Part shown: positions 5,699 through 5,748 of the stretch, piece after piece | Position numbering within the stretch: the first letter of the stretch is position 1 | Layout of the letters: the number at the start of each line of letters is the position of its first letter | Source of the DNA: Flavobacteriaceae bacterium | GTDB lineage: Bacteria > Bacteroidota > Bacteroidia > Flavobacteriales > Flavobacteriaceae | DNA: 5,748 nucleotides | Direction: 5' to 3' | NCBI GenBank assembly: GCA_027068695.1 | Contig: JAMOMG010000028.1 | Coordinates: forward strand, 1-5,748 | The notes under the pieces: model-generated | What the model saw: only the letters and a program-made list of their open reading frames with translations | Told to the model about the DNA's origin: nothing | Databases searched by the model: none | Made by a program: the position numbers and the translations under genes

Positions 5699-5748
5699 AT
5701 AATGTGAGTTTGATATAATAATTTACTTTAATTGCTTATAATCAATAT

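Noticed and set aside
5699..5748. Possible terminator or promoter after rimO
   Set aside because: TTTG at 5709-5712 has no matching TAnnTTTG at suitable spacing, and no hairpin with a T run can be drawn in the 50 bases available.

Overview
The window looks like a stretch of core chromosome from an AT-rich marine-type member of the Bacteroidota, most probably the family Flavobacteriaceae. Several things suggest this: the gene order cinA - rpmB - rpmG - DUF4295 - ftsY ... rimO; the phylum-restricted DUF4295 protein; the Bacteroidota-style C-terminal CinA motif (TTGNAGP); promoter elements of the TTTG / TAnnTTTG type; and A-rich sequence in place of strong Shine-Dalgarno sites before most starts. 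The genus cannot be fixed from this sequence alone.

Layout: (1) Positions 1-59 hold the first 19 codons of an unrecognised minus-strand gene that runs off the left edge. (2) After a 109-bp divergent gap comes cinA (169-1416, +). (3) A strong consensus promoter (1423-1454) drives a compact ribosomal-protein operon: rpmB (bL28), rpmG (bL33) and a 50-residue DUF4295 gene (1973-2125) that is easy to miss because of its size. (4) A hairpin with a T-rich tail (2151-2186) closes this operon just before ftsY (2214-3167, +), the SRP receptor GTPase. (5) On the opposite strand, converging on ftsY with a 10-bp gap, lies a broken gene (4241-3178, -) for a class C beta-lactamase-like serine hydrolase lipoprotein. 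Exactly two single-base insertions interrupt it, and removing them gives a continuous 353-residue protein. (6) A 146-bp divergent gap holds a TAnnTTTG promoter element, followed by rimO (4388-5698, +) with a GTG start. The last 50 bp after rimO show no clear feature.

Functionally, the plus-strand genes are mostly about translation and its products: two or three ribosomal proteins, the receptor that brings ribosomes to the membrane, and the enzyme that methylthiolates ribosomal protein uS12. CinA contributes NAD/nucleotide repair. The serine hydrolase is the one accessory-like element. I saw no tRNA, rRNA, CRISPR array, insertion sequence or phage gene, and I do not see a convincing undescribed multi-gene system. 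The points most worth checking are the doubly frameshifted hydrolase (decay, sequencing error or slippage-controlled expression), the out-of-frame 13-codon ORF overlapping the rimO start, how ftsY is transcribed past the terminator, and DUF4295 as a ribosomal component.
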